Of a stretch of 64,000 nt of DNA, positions 46,395 to 56,542 are shown one piece after another (positions within the stretch are counted from its first letter, which is position 1; each line of letters begins with the position of its first letter). Below the pieces are notes generated by a model. It did not search any database, was not told where the DNA came from, and saw nothing but the letters and a program-made list of their open reading frames with translations. Location: NCBI RefSeq assembly GCF_002163625.1, contig NZ_CP020892.1, forward strand, positions 3,472,001 through 3,536,000, read 5' to 3'. This stretch comes from Pseudomonas sp. M30-35 (GTDB lineage Bacteria; Pseudomonadota; Gammaproteobacteria; Pseudomonadales; Pseudomonadaceae). Position numbers and translations under genes: made by a program.

Positions 46395-46892
46395 ATGGCT
46401 TATCAGGCAACTATTATAAGAACGCTCAGCCTTGCTTTAATTTTTGGTCTTATCAGCACTTTGAACGGTTGTTCTACATGGTTGACTGGCGACTTTAAAG
46501 ACCCTGACGTACGTCTGGTCAAGGTTGAAGTGATCAAAGCAAAATTGCTTGAACAGCAATTCCGGCTACGTTTTCACATTAAAAACCCCAACGATGTCAG
46601 CCTGCCGGTGCGCGGAATTGACTACGTGGTGTTTCTCAATGACATGAAACTCGCTGAAGGCGAGTCCGATGTATGGTTTACCGTGCCCGCCAATGGTCAG
46701 CATTACTTTGAGATTCCGGTGCGCACCAACCTCTGGCGGCATGTCCGGCAGATCGTGAAAATGCTTGAGCATCCCGACGAAGCCATTCGTTATCGCCTCG
46801 AAGGAGAGGTTAAAACTGGACTGTTATTCGGTCGCAACGTGCACATGATGCGAAATGGCGAGATAATCCCTGGTGATTTCATCCCGGAGTAA
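46395..46892 (+). CDS. LEA type 2 (WHy-domain) lipoprotein
   Basis: A 165-residue lipoprotein. The signal runs from MAYQATIIRTLSLALIFG to a lipobox ending at Cys26 (STLNGC). The rest is the LEA14/WHy domain (VKVEVIKAKLLEQQFRLRFHIKNPNDVSLPVRGIDYVVFLNDMKLAEGES). Such domains are linked with desiccation and water stress in plants and bacteria. Bacterial functions are little known. ATG at 46395 has ACGGAG upstream. The frame from 46341 adds residues ahead of the signal. It is followed closely by the SEC-C gene. Confidence 0.9.
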   Translation: MAYQATIIRTLSLALIFGLISTLNGCSTWLTGDFKDPDVRLVKVEVIKAKLLEQQFRLRFHIKNPNDVSLPVRGIDYVVFLNDMKLAEGESDVWFTVPANGQHYFEIPVRTNLWRHVRQIVKMLEHPDEAIRYRLEGEVKTGLLFGRNVHMMRNGEIIPGDFIPE

Positions 46893-46898
46893 TTTCGC

Positions 46899-47090
46899 AT
46901 GACCCAGCAACCTCACGTTCATGGCCCTGATTGCAGTCACGACCACGATCATGACCATCATCATGGCCACGTGCATGGCCCACACTGCAACCATCAAGAG
47001 CCGGTTCGCAACGAGCTGAAAGATGTCGGCCGTAACGATCCTTGCCCATGTGGCAGCCAGAAAAAATTCAAGAAGTGCCACGGCGCATGA
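46899..47090 (+). CDS. Histidine-rich SEC-C metal-binding miniprotein
   Basis: A 63-residue protein starting 6 bases after the LEA-type gene. The N-terminal ~32 residues are almost half histidine and aspartate ([20 protein letters not shown]), a likely metal-binding segment. The C-terminus is a SEC-C zinc motif ([17 protein letters not shown]), like the C-terminus of SecA. SEC-C proteins often bind zinc. Function is unknown. The small size is expected, not a truncation: the frame ends at a normal stop, and its downstream neighbour starts 8 bases later. Confidence 0.85.
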   Translation: MTQQPHVHGPDCSHDHDHDHHHGHVHGPHCNHQEPVRNELKDVGRNDPCPCGSQKKFKKCHGA

Positions 47091-47097
47091 GTAACTC

Positions 47098-47541
47098 ATG
47101 AGCCTGCTTTCAGGCGTTCTGATCTGCGTCGCTGTGGCCCTGGTTATTGCCCTGGGCTTTTACGCCCTGTCTCTCTGGCGCAAAGTCTGGTCAAGACAGT
47201 CCCAGCAACGCAGTGCGGCCATCGAACAGCAACAGCGGCTGGGCGAGGATTTAAAAATTCTCGCCAGCAGTTTGCTGGATGGGCAATTGCCGCTGATTGA
47301 AGGCGTGATTCGCATCAAAGTGCTGCTCGATAACTTCGACATTCGTCTTAGTCAAAACGTGCGGTGCCAGGTATTTCATCAACTGTATGAAGCCACTGCG
47401 CACGTGCCGACTCATGCTGACTGGAAAGCCCTGGATAAAACCAGCCGTCGCCAGCATGAAAAGAACTTCAACGAACTGGAGTTGCAGCATAAGGCGCAAG
47501 CCCGCGAAGCCGCACGCTGGCTGCTAGAAGAAGCATTGTAG
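47098..47541 (+). CDS. DUF2489-family protein
   Basis: A 147-residue protein with one N-terminal membrane helix (LLSGVLICVAVALVIALGFYALSLW) and a cytoplasmic helical domain typical of DUF2489 (LPLIEGVIRIKVLLDNFD; VPTHADWKALDKTSRRQHEKNFNELE). Function is unknown. It starts 8 bases after the SEC-C gene, so the LEA-type, SEC-C and DUF2489 genes form one operon. A perfect 11-bp hairpin follows. Confidence 0.85.
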   Translation: MSLLSGVLICVAVALVIALGFYALSLWRKVWSRQSQQRSAAIEQQQRLGEDLKILASSLLDGQLPLIEGVIRIKVLLDNFDIRLSQNVRCQVFHQLYEATAHVPTHADWKALDKTSRRQHEKNFNELELQHKAQAREAARWLLEEAL

Positions 47542-47547
47542 TTAGAC

Positions 47548-47585
47548 GGCTCTGGCATGCATTGGCATAGCGAAATGCCAGAGCC
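47548..47585 (+). terminator. Perfect 11-bp hairpin after the DUF2489 gene
   Basis: GGCTCTGGCAT pairs with ATGCCAGAGCC around a 16-base loop, starting 7 bases after the stop. The T-run is missing, so it may work with another factor or shield the 3' end. Confidence 0.55.
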
Positions 47586-47655
47586 ACTCACCCGGCAAAA
47601 CGTCATTTTGATCAATTATTTCACCGGCCTACAAATCAACTTGCTGACATGGCTA

Positions 47656-47689
47656 AACCCCGCGCCCACGTTGAGTGGCGCAAGGGGTT
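47656..47689 (+). terminator. Hairpin upstream of the csp gene
   Basis: AACCCCGCGCC (47656-47666) pairs with GGCGC and GGGGTT (47677-47689), with AA bulged and a 10-base loop. It lies about 190 bases upstream of the cold-shock gene. It may be a second terminator for the preceding operon or part of the cold-shock leader. Confidence 0.4.
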
Positions 47690-47878
47690 GGCATTTGCCA
47701 TGTAGTTAGCGTAGAGTTATTTAACTGTGTTTGCATGGGTCGCAGTCAATCGTGGCCTGATGCAGTAGATCCTTACGATCCGCTACATCCCTCCCGAAAG
47801 CTAATTCTCCTTGCAACCAGTCTCAGTCCTTCTATTATGAGGAGGCTGTCATCAACTTTAAGTTTCAAGGAATAAAAA

Positions 47879-48091
47879 ATGTCGAATCGTCAGAACGGTA
47901 CCGTCAAGTGGTTTAACGACGAGAAAGGTTTTGGTTTTATCACTCCAGAAAGCGGTCCGGATCTGTTCGTACATTTCCGCGCTATCGAAGGTAACGGCTT
48001 CAAGAGCCTGAAAGAAGGCCAGAAAGTCAGCTTCGTAGCTGTACAAGGTCAAAAAGGCATGCAAGCTGACCAGGTTCAAGTCCAGGAATAA
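47879..48091 (+). CDS. Cold-shock domain protein (CspA family)
   Basis: A 70-residue single cold-shock domain. RNP1 is KGFGFI and RNP2 is LFVHF, after the opening [11 protein letters not shown]. It is an RNA/DNA chaperone of the major cold-shock type. An AAGGAAT ribosome site precedes the ATG. The 5' gap of over 300 bases would allow the usual long leader. A strong terminator follows at 48108. It differs from the first CSP of the window, which has Tyr in both RNP motifs (KGYGFI, VFVHY) where this one has Phe. Confidence 0.95.
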   Translation: MSNRQNGTVKWFNDEKGFGFITPESGPDLFVHFRAIEGNGFKSLKEGQKVSFVAVQGQKGMQADQVQVQE

Positions 48092-48107
48092 TCTTGCCGC
48101 TTTGAAG

Positions 48108-48138
48108 AACCCCTGATGGCGACATCAGGGGTTTTTTT
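48108..48138 (+). terminator. Rho-independent terminator after csp
   Basis: AACCCCTGAT pairs with ATCAGGGGTT around GGCGAC, followed by a run of Ts. It lies 16 bases after the csp stop. Confidence 0.93.
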
Positions 48139-48170
48139 ATGCGTTAGACGCAACATACTTGCGGGTTACC

Positions 48171-48665
48171 ATGCAAAAACGTCAACTCAGCCCCCAGGGC
48201 GATTTCCCATCAGCAGGGCTGCCTCGCCGCTTTGCCGCAATGTTCTATGACTTTTTACTCTGCATAGCACTGCTGATTGTGGTGGGATTCATCTACAAAC
48301 TGGTCCTGATGGGCTTTTACGGCGCTGATCAGCTCAAGCAGCTTTCAGAGTCCCGTGCCCTTGATGTCGACCCAGTGCTCTCAAGCATCTACTTTATGAG
48401 CCTGTTCGGTTTCTTCAGTAAGTTCTGGACCTACAACGGCCAGACCTTAGGCATGCAGGTTTGGGGGATTCGCGCGCAGAACGCCGACGGTTCAGCGATC
48501 AGCCTGTGGCAATCACTGCTGCGCTTCATGGTCTCCATAGCATCGTGGCTATGTTTAGGCCTCGGCTTCTTCTGGGTGCTTATCGATAAAAAGCAACGGA
48601 CCTGGCACGAGATTTACTCAGAGAGCCAAACCGTTCAACTACCGAAAAACATCCACAAGAAGTGA
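48171..48665 (+). CDS. RDD-family membrane protein
   Basis: A 164-residue protein with three membrane helices and the RDD signature RRFAAMFYDFLLCIALLIVVGF (Arg, Asp, Asp positions near residues 20-27), then QTLGMQVWGIRAQNADG and a third helix ending WVLIDKKQRTWHE. RDD proteins are often poorly characterised. Some act as sodium-proton antiporters or enhance them, which fits this window but is not proven. ATG at 48171 has CGGGTTACC upstream. A bidirectional terminator follows. Confidence 0.9.
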   Translation: MQKRQLSPQGDFPSAGLPRRFAAMFYDFLLCIALLIVVGFIYKLVLMGFYGADQLKQLSESRALDVDPVLSSIYFMSLFGFFSKFWTYNGQTLGMQVWGIRAQNADGSAISLWQSLLRFMVSIASWLCLGLGFFWVLIDKKQRTWHEIYSESQTVQLPKNIHKK

Positions 48666-48674
48666 TCCGGCAAC

Positions 48675-48714
48675 AAAAAGCCAGCGCCCTGTTCAGGAGC
48701 GCTGGCTTTTTTTC
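48675..48714. terminator. Bidirectional Rho-independent terminator
   Basis: AAAAAGCCAGCGC pairs with GCGCTGGCTTTTT around a loop of about 14 bases. It separates the plus-strand RDD gene from the minus-strand lptG gene, which ends at 48724. Confidence 0.93.
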
Positions 48715-48723
48715 GTGCGCTGG

Positions 48724-49785
48724 TTAGCCTGCCCGGCGTAGCAACCAGCCACCTGCAACCGCGCAGATTCCTGCTGGCACCAGCACTGCCAGTAATGGCG
48801 AGAAGCCAAATACCAGACTTGAAGGCCCCAGCAAGTCTTGGGCGATCTGAAACACAAACCCCACCAACACACCGGTAAATACCCGTTGACCGAGGGTTAC
48901 CGAACGCAGCGGCCCAAAGATAAACGAGATTGCCATCAACACCAGCGCAGCGGTGACTATCGGCTGTAAAACCTTGGTCCAAAATGCCAGCCAATATTGG
49001 CTGTTATTCAAACCTTGCTCAGACAAATAGTCGGCATATCGCCATAGCCCAGAAATAGACAGCGCCCCCGGTTCAAGCACCACAGTGCTCAGCAGTTGCG
49101 GATTAAGCTCTACATCCCAACGCTCACTCGGTGCTTTAACTACTTCGGTGCTGCGCTCTTTGAAATGGGTCGTGGTCACGTCATCAAGCAGCCAATGATC
49201 ACCCTGATACTGAGCCTTGCGCGAGAAGCTCGAAGACAGTAGATGGCGCTCTTTGTCGAACTGATAGCGCGTCACACCAAACAACACGCCATTGGGCTGC
49301 ACAGCGTTGATGTGCACGTACTCTTCGCCCTGACGATGCCAAAGGCCACGCTTGGAGCTCTGTGCATCGCCAGCACCCTGCGCCATGGCACGGTCGGCCT
49401 GGGCCATGTTTTCGCTCCACGGCGCCAGGTACTCACCGATGAGAATACCTGCAAACATCAGCACCAACATCGGCTTCATCACCGCCCAGACGATACGCCG
49501 GATAGAGACACCGGCCGCACGCATAATGGTCAATTCACTGTTACTGGCCAAGCTACCGAGACCAATCAAGCAACCAATCAGCGCCGCCATTGGCAGCATT
49601 TCATAGGTACGTCGTGGCGCAGTCAGAAACACATACCAAGCGGCATTGGTCAGACCGTACTTTTCATCGACATCACCCAGCTCATCGATGAATGCGAACA
49701 ACAATGCCAGCGCAACGATAATCCCCAGCACACTGAGAATGGCGAGAAATACCTGCTTGCCAATGTATCGATCCAGTTTAACCAC
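48724..49785 (-). CDS. lptG: Lipopolysaccharide export permease LptG
   Basis: A 353-residue LptF/LptG permease. Three membrane helices at each end surround a periplasmic beta-jellyroll (about residues 110-260). The first helices carry LLFAFIDELGDVDEKYGL, a marker of LptG. With LptF and LptB2 it extracts LPS from the inner membrane and passes it to LptA. It overlaps lptF by 8 bases and comes second in the lptF-lptG operon. Confidence 0.95.
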   Translation of the reverse strand: MVKLDRYIGKQVFLAILSVLGIIVALALLFAFIDELGDVDEKYGLTNAAWYVFLTAPRRTYEMLPMAALIGCLIGLGSLASNSELTIMRAAGVSIRRIVWAVMKPMLVLMFAGILIGEYLAPWSENMAQADRAMAQGAGDAQSSKRGLWHRQGEEYVHINAVQPNGVLFGVTRYQFDKERHLLSSSFSRKAQYQGDHWLLDDVTTTHFKERSTEVVKAPSERWDVELNPQLLSTVVLEPGALSISGLWRYADYLSEQGLNNSQYWLAFWTKVLQPIVTAALVLMAISFIFGPLRSVTLGQRVFTGVLVGFVFQIAQDLLGPSSLVFGFSPLLAVLVPAGICAVAGGWLLRRAG

Positions 49786-50908
49786 GGGCCATCTCCTTCA
49801 CGCCACGACGAGCAGCCCACTTCAGGCGTATCGGTTCCCAATAAAGCAGTAACAGGCCTATCGCGATAAACACTGCGTGCACCCACCACAAACCAAGACC
49901 ATAAGGAATTCGCTCCTTGTCCAGCGCACCACGCGCGGCAATCAGGATCGACAGATAGCCCATGTACAGCAAAATAGCCGGGAGCAACTTGAGGAAGCGG
50001 CCCTGACGCGGGTTTACCCGCGATAGCGGCACAGCCATCAAGGTCACCACAAATACCAGGATCGGCAGCGAAATACGCCATTGCAGCTCCGACTTGTAGC
50101 GCGGATTGTCGCTGCCGATCAGCTCACTGGTCGGCACAGCCTCACGCTCACTCACATCAACACTGACTTCAGGCTTGGGCAGCAATACGCCGTACTCGTC
50201 ATACTTAATCGCCCGGTAATCGGCCTGTCCCGGATTACCATCATAGCGGTAGCCGTTTTCCAGAATCAGGTAGCGACTGCCGTCCTCCTGGATTTCCTGA
50301 CGACCACTTTCGGCGACCAACACGGTGATGCCACGCTCTTTATCACCGTCGGTAGACACCCGCTTTTCAGAAATGAAGATACCACCAAGCTCGCTGCGGT
50401 CGCTCGACAACTCCTCGGTATAGGTCACCCGCGAGCCTTCGCCCATCGACTGGAAGCGCCCAGGCACCAAGGTATCAAACTCGGTCAGTGCATCTTGCTG
50501 ATTAAGAATCTGCGCAACATGAGAAACGCCTTGTGGCGCCAAACCCAGGCTCAACCATGCAACCAGCAACGCGACCAGTGTCGCTGGAGCCAGCGAAAAC
50601 ATCATCAGCCGCTGCTGGCTCATGCCGGTGGCCGAAAGCACCGTCATCTCGCTGTCGAGGTACAAGCGCCCATATGCCAGCAGGAAACCCAAAAACAAAC
50701 CCAGCGGTAGAATCAGCTGGAGAAAGCCGGGCAAGCGATAGCCCATAATTAAAAACAAAACACTTGGATCCAGCACGCCTTGAGCGGCTTGGGCCAAATA
50801 TTTGATAAAACGCCCGCTCATGATGATCACCAAGAGCACAGCACTTACAGCGCTCATTGTAGTCAACACTTCACGGGATAAATAACGGAAGACGATCAAA
50901 CCAGACAC
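49778..50908 (-). CDS. lptF: Lipopolysaccharide export permease LptF
   Basis: A 376-residue LptF permease. It opens VFRYLSREVLTTMSAVSAVLLVIIMSGRFIKYL and continues with three membrane helices, a periplasmic jellyroll (about 120-270), and three more helices. It pairs with LptG in the LptB2FG exporter. The start is GTG at 50908, with GGAG upstream. It is divergent from pepA, as in other pseudomonads. Confidence 0.95.
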   Translation of the reverse strand: MSGLIVFRYLSREVLTTMSAVSAVLLVIIMSGRFIKYLAQAAQGVLDPSVLFLIMGYRLPGFLQLILPLGLFLGFLLAYGRLYLDSEMTVLSATGMSQQRLMMFSLAPATLVALLVAWLSLGLAPQGVSHVAQILNQQDALTEFDTLVPGRFQSMGEGSRVTYTEELSSDRSELGGIFISEKRVSTDGDKERGITVLVAESGRQEIQEDGSRYLILENGYRYDGNPGQADYRAIKYDEYGVLLPKPEVSVDVSEREAVPTSELIGSDNPRYKSELQWRISLPILVFVVTLMAVPLSRVNPRQGRFLKLLPAILLYMGYLSILIAARGALDKERIPYGLGLWWVHAVFIAIGLLLLYWEPIRLKWAARRGVKEMARG

Positions 50909-50963
50909 TCCAGGGTTGTCAGGCTCAGGTAGCTAAGCTCAAACTAGCCACACTGTTTGCCAA

Positions 50964-50980
50964 TTCGCCCAATGGGCGAA
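50964..50980. promoter_or_regulatory. Perfect inverted repeat between lptF and pepA
   Basis: TTCGCCC at 50964-50970 and GGGCGAA at 50974-50980 flank AAT. It is 56 bases from the lptF start and 64 from the pepA start, inside the 135-base divergent promoter region. It may be an operator or a short leader hairpin. Confidence 0.4.
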
Positions 50981-51031
50981 CCACTAAATTAATTGCCGCC
51001 ATTATCCAGCAATACCGACCCGTTGTCTTGA

Positions 51032-52534
<1,503 letters not shown>

Positions 52535-52617
52535 GCTATGCGCACAAGGCTTGGGTTGCGGTTGCGCGACTCAAGCTTTAACAAGCTGAATCACAGACCA
52601 CTTGCACTGATGAACCC

Positions 52618-53037
52618 ATGAGCCGAATTGAATTCTACGTACTCGCAACCGACCGCCCCGCCGACCGCATACGCGCAGCGTGCCAGTTGGCGCTGAAGGC
52701 ATGGCGTCATGGATTGCCGGTATTTGTTCGTGCAGCTGATTCTGCACAGTGCGCAGAGCTGGATGAGCAAATGTGGCTGTTCAAAAAGGACTGTTTCATT
52801 CCGCACAACCAACACAGTGATGACCCACTTGCCCCCGTGGTAATCGGTGTCGATGAGGAACCGAGCGCCAAACAAGGTGTTCTGATCAACCTCAACAATG
52901 CGATTTCACCCCACGTTGAGCGCTTCAGCCGAGTGATAGAAATCGTCAACCAACAGCCGGACTTACTGACCGTTTGCCGGGAAAATTTCCGTAGCTACCG
53001 CCAGCGTGGCTATGATCCAAAACGAGTTGAGCTGTAG
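52618..53037 (+). CDS. holC: DNA polymerase III chi subunit
   Basis: A 139-residue HolC protein. The family opening (IEFYVLATDRPADRIRAACQLALKAW) and the segments VFVRAADSAQCAELDEQMWLFKKDCFIPH and PVVIGVDEEPSAKQGVLINL are clear. It joins psi and links the clamp loader to SSB. The start is ATG at 52618. It lies 8 bases upstream of the next gene. Confidence 0.95.
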   Translation: MSRIEFYVLATDRPADRIRAACQLALKAWRHGLPVFVRAADSAQCAELDEQMWLFKKDCFIPHNQHSDDPLAPVVIGVDEEPSAKQGVLINLNNAISPHVERFSRVIEIVNQQPDLLTVCRENFRSYRQRGYDPKRVEL

Positions 53038-53045
53038 TTAGATCA

Positions 53046-53468
53046 ATGGATACGCCAAAACCGCAACAAAAATCAGGACACCTGCTCGACGATCTGGAGT
53101 CGATTCGCGAGCTGCTGGGCGACGAAAAAAGCCAGGCATCAACAGCGCTCGATCTTGACTCGATCGATCCTGAGTCAATTCCGCTGCTTTCAGATATCGT
53201 CGAACAGTCCCCGCAAGCCACTGCAACACCGACGCCTGCTCCGGCCCAGCCAGAAAGCCCTATCGACAATGCGCATGCCCTGCGCGCGACAGTACGCCAG
53301 TCAATCGGTCGCGACAGTGAGATCAATCGTCTCGATACTGAGCTACGCAATGCGGCGCAATTGATCCTGCAGGATGTGATCGACGATTTCGTACCGCAGA
53401 TCGAGGCTGAGCTGAAATCGCGCCTTGAAGCCCGCCTACCTCGTCTACTGCCCACACGCCGCCCCTAG
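53046..53468 (+). CDS. Conserved hypothetical protein between holC and valS, 140 aa
   Basis: A 140-residue soluble protein, starting MDTPKPQQKSGHLLDDLESIRELLGDE. The N-terminal ~75 residues are acidic and proline-rich, and probably disordered. The C-terminal ~60 residues are helical (LRNAAQLILQDVIDDFVPQIEAELKSRLEARLPRLL). Pseudomonads keep a gene of this kind in this place as I remember. It may help the clamp loader, but the sequence gives no proof. Confidence 0.78.
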   Translation: MDTPKPQQKSGHLLDDLESIRELLGDEKSQASTALDLDSIDPESIPLLSDIVEQSPQATATPTPAPAQPESPIDNAHALRATVRQSIGRDSEINRLDTELRNAAQLILQDVIDDFVPQIEAELKSRLEARLPRLLPTRRP

Positions 53469-53618
53469 TTTTCGGCGAAAATAGACGGTTAACGCCAGTT
53501 TTAAACCCGCAATGGCACCGCATATCTGCAAGCAATCAGCTTGCACTTACCTCACAAGGCTCTTCCCCGCTATACTTGTCGGCTTTTCCGATCAGCCGTC
53601 AAAAGGGTCCCGCCGCGC

Positions 53619-56471
53619 ATGGACAAGACCTACCAGCCGCACGCCATTGAAACCAGCCTGTACCAGAACTGGGAAGCGAACAATTACTTCGCCCCACAGG
53701 GTTCGGGTCAGCCGTATACCATCATGATTCCGCCGCCGAATGTTACCGGCAGCCTGCACATGGGCCATGGTTTCAACAACTCGATCATGGATGCGCTGAT
53801 TCGTTTCCGCCGCATGCAAGGCCGCAATACCCTGTGGCAGCCGGGCACCGACCACGCGGGCATTGCCACGCAAATGGTGGTCGAACGCCAACTGGCCGCC
53901 GAAGGTGTAAGCCGTCACGACCTCGGTCGCGACAAGTTCCTGGAGAAAGTCTGGGAATGGAAAGAACAATCCGGCGGCACCATTACCCGTCAGATCCGCC
54001 GCCTCGGCTCCTCGGTTGACTGGTCGCGCGAGCGCTTCACCATGGACGACGGCCTGTCTGATGCAGTTAGAGAAGCCTTCGTCCGCCTGCATGCAGATGG
54101 TTTGATCTATCGCGGCAAGCGCCTGGTCAACTGGGATACCAAGTTCCACACCGCAATCTCCGACCTTGAAGTGGAAAACCACGATGAGAAAGGTCACCTG
54201 TGGAATTTGCGTTACCCGCTGGCCGACGGCAAGACCACGGCTGAAGGCAATGCCTTTCTGATCGTCGCCACCACGCGTCCAGAAACCATGCTCGGCGACG
54301 CCGCTGTTGCTGTGCACCCAGAAGATGAGCGCTACAAATCGCTGATCGGCAGTTTCGTTGAGCTGCCGCTGGTTGGCCGTCGCATCCCGATTATCGCCGA
54401 CGATTACTGCGATCCGGAATTCGGTACTGGCTGTGTGAAAATCACCCCAGCACACGACTTCAACGACTATGAAGTCGGCAAGCGTCACAACCTGACGCTG
54501 CTGAACATTTTCGATAAAAACGCAGCTGTACTGGCCAACGCTCAGGCATTCAATGTTGACGGCAGCGTCAACGCTGATGTCGACACCAGCCTGCCCGCTG
54601 AATACGCTGGCCTGGATCGTTTCGAGGCGCGTAAACAAATCGTTGCCGCCTTTGATGCGGCTGGCTTACTGGTCAGCGTTGATGATCATGCCTTGAAAGT
54701 ACCGAAAGGCGACCGCTCCGGCACCATCATCGAGCCGTGGCTGACAGACCAGTGGTATGTATCGACCAAATCCCTGGCTGAACCTGCAATTGCTGCGGTT
54801 GAAGACGGTCGCATTCAGTTCGTGCCCAAGCAGTACGAGAACATGTACTTCAGTTGGATGCGTGACATCCAGGACTGGTGCATCAGCCGTCAGCTGTGGT
54901 GGGGCCATCGCATTCCGGCATGGTACGACGACGCAGGTAATGTGTATGTCGGTCGCAACGAAGCCGAAGTGCGCAGCGAGAATAATCTGGGCGCTGAGGT
55001 AACGCTGCGTCAGGACGAAGACGTACTTGATACATGGTTCAGCTCGGGCCTGTGGACGTTCTCGACGCTCGGCTGGCCGCAGCAGACGGAATTCCTCAAG
55101 ACCTTCCACCCGACCGACGTGCTGGTGACAGGCTTCGACATCATTTTCTTCTGGGTTGCCCGGATGATCATGCTCACCATGCATTTGGTGAAGAACGAAG
55201 ACGGCACACCGCAGGTTCCGTTCAAGACTGTTTATGTACACGGTCTGGTGCGCGACGGCCAAGGCCAGAAGATGTCCAAGTCCAAGGGTAACGTCCTTGA
55301 CCCGCTGGACATCGTTGACGGTATCGATCTCGAAAACCTGCTGACCAAACGTACCAGTGGCATGATGCAGCCCAAGCTGGCCGAGAAGATCGCCAAGCAG
55401 ACCCGTGCTGAATTCCCTGAAGGCATCGCCGCTTATGGCACCGATGCCCTGCGCTTCACCAACTTGTCGCTGGCCTCCACTGGCCGTGATATCAAGTTCG
55501 ACATGGGCCGGGTTGAGGGTTATCGCAACTTCTGCAACAAGATTTGGAACGCCGCCAACTTCGTTATCGAGAACACCGACGGCCAGGACACCGGCATCAA
55601 TGGTGAAGCGGTTGAGCTGTCCTCGGTTGACCGCTGGATCATCTCGCAGCTACAACGCACCGAAGCCGATGTAACTCGTCACCTCGATGCCTTCCGCTTC
55701 GACCTCGCGGCATCGGCACTGTATGAGTTCATCTGGGACGAATACTGCGCCTGGTACCTGGAACTGGTTAAGCCCGTGCTTTGGGACGAGAACGCGCCGA
55801 TCGAGCGTCAGCGCGGCACCCGTCGCACCCTGATTCGCGTGCTTGAAGTGGCGCTGCGCCTGGCGCATCCGTTTATGCCGTTTATCACCGAAGAAATCTG
55901 GCAGCGGATCAAGACTCAAGCTGGAGCGTCGGGCGACACCCTCATGCTGCAAGCCTGGCCTGTGGCCAATGAAGAACGCATCGACGCTGCTGCCGAAGGT
56001 GATATCGAGTGGGTTAAGGCCCTGATGCTCGGTCTGCGCCAGATTCGTGGCGAGATGAACATCTCCATGGCCAAACGCATCGATATCATCCTCAAGAACG
56101 CCAGCAGTGAAGACCAGCGTCGCCTGAAAGACAATGCGCCGCTGCTCAACAAACTGGCCAAGCTGGAGTCGGTGAGCATTCTGGCTGCCGGTGAAGAGCC
56201 ACCGTTGTCTGCCACCGCGCTGGTGGGTGACATGGAAGTTCTGGTACCGATGGCGGGCTTGATCGATAAAGCGGCTGAGTTGGGTCGTCTGGACAAAGAA
56301 ATCCAGCGTCTCGAAGGCGAAGTCAAGCGCGTAGGCGGCAAGCTCGGCAATGCTGGTTTTGTCGACAAAGCACCCGCTGACGTGATCGAAAAGGAGCGCG
56401 CCAAACTGGCAGAAGCCGAGTTGGCCCTTGGCAAGTTAGCCGAGCAGCGTGCGCGTATCGCGTCCTTATAA
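53619..56471 (+). CDS. valS: Valyl-tRNA synthetase
   Basis: A 950-residue class I synthetase. The HIGH motif is His47-Met-Gly-His50 in SLHMGHG. The editing (CP1) domain follows, with [24 protein letters not shown] is at residues 551-555 ([14 protein letters not shown]). The C-terminal ~80 residues form the ValRS coiled-coil ([25 protein letters not shown]). ATG at 53619 ([11 protein letters not shown]) is the usual start. The frame to 53541 is spurious. A TATACT at 53571 could be its -10 box. A hairpin terminator follows. Confidence 0.97.
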   Translation: MDKTYQPHAIETSLYQNWEANNYFAPQGSGQPYTIMIPPPNVTGSLHMGHGFNNSIMDALIRFRRMQGRNTLWQPGTDHAGIATQMVVERQLAAEGVSRHDLGRDKFLEKVWEWKEQSGGTITRQIRRLGSSVDWSRERFTMDDGLSDAVREAFVRLHADGLIYRGKRLVNWDTKFHTAISDLEVENHDEKGHLWNLRYPLADGKTTAEGNAFLIVATTRPETMLGDAAVAVHPEDERYKSLIGSFVELPLVGRRIPIIADDYCDPEFGTGCVKITPAHDFNDYEVGKRHNLTLLNIFDKNAAVLANAQAFNVDGSVNADVDTSLPAEYAGLDRFEARKQIVAAFDAAGLLVSVDDHALKVPKGDRSGTIIEPWLTDQWYVSTKSLAEPAIAAVEDGRIQFVPKQYENMYFSWMRDIQDWCISRQLWWGHRIPAWYDDAGNVYVGRNEAEVRSENNLGAEVTLRQDEDVLDTWFSSGLWTFSTLGWPQQTEFLKTFHPTDVLVTGFDIIFFWVARMIMLTMHLVKNEDGTPQVPFKTVYVHGLVRDGQGQKMSKSKGNVLDPLDIVDGIDLENLLTKRTSGMMQPKLAEKIAKQTRAEFPEGIAAYGTDALRFTNLSLASTGRDIKFDMGRVEGYRNFCNKIWNAANFVIENTDGQDTGINGEAVELSSVDRWIISQLQRTEADVTRHLDAFRFDLAASALYEFIWDEYCAWYLELVKPVLWDENAPIERQRGTRRTLIRVLEVALRLAHPFMPFITEEIWQRIKTQAGASGDTLMLQAWPVANEERIDAAAEGDIEWVKALMLGLRQIRGEMNISMAKRIDIILKNASSEDQRRLKDNAPLLNKLAKLESVSILAAGEEPPLSATALVGDMEVLVPMAGLIDKAAELGRLDKEIQRLEGEVKRVGGKLGNAGFVDKAPADVIEKERAKLAEAELALGKLAEQRARIASL

Positions 56472-56486
56472 ACCAAAGGAAACACC

Positions 56487-56528
56487 CAACAGGGCCCGCG
56501 GCCAATAAGGCGCGGGCCCTGTTGTTTT
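56487..56528 (+). terminator. Rho-independent terminator after valS
   Basis: CAACAGGGCCCGCG pairs with CGCGGGCCCTGTTG around a 10-base loop, followed by TTTT. It lies 15 bases after valS and 15 bases before nhaC. Confidence 0.85.
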
Positions 56529-56542
56529 AAATCGGTACTGAA

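Larger units (their letters stand above)
47542..47878. other. Intergenic region upstream of the second csp gene
   Basis: About 337 bases holding two hairpins (47548-47585 and 47656-47689). The part nearest the cold-shock gene should be its 5' leader. No open frame has family features. Confidence 0.5.

Noticed and set aside
53592..54638. A 348-codon frame antisense to valS
   Set aside because: Entirely opposite a full-length ValRS, with composition typical of shadow frames.
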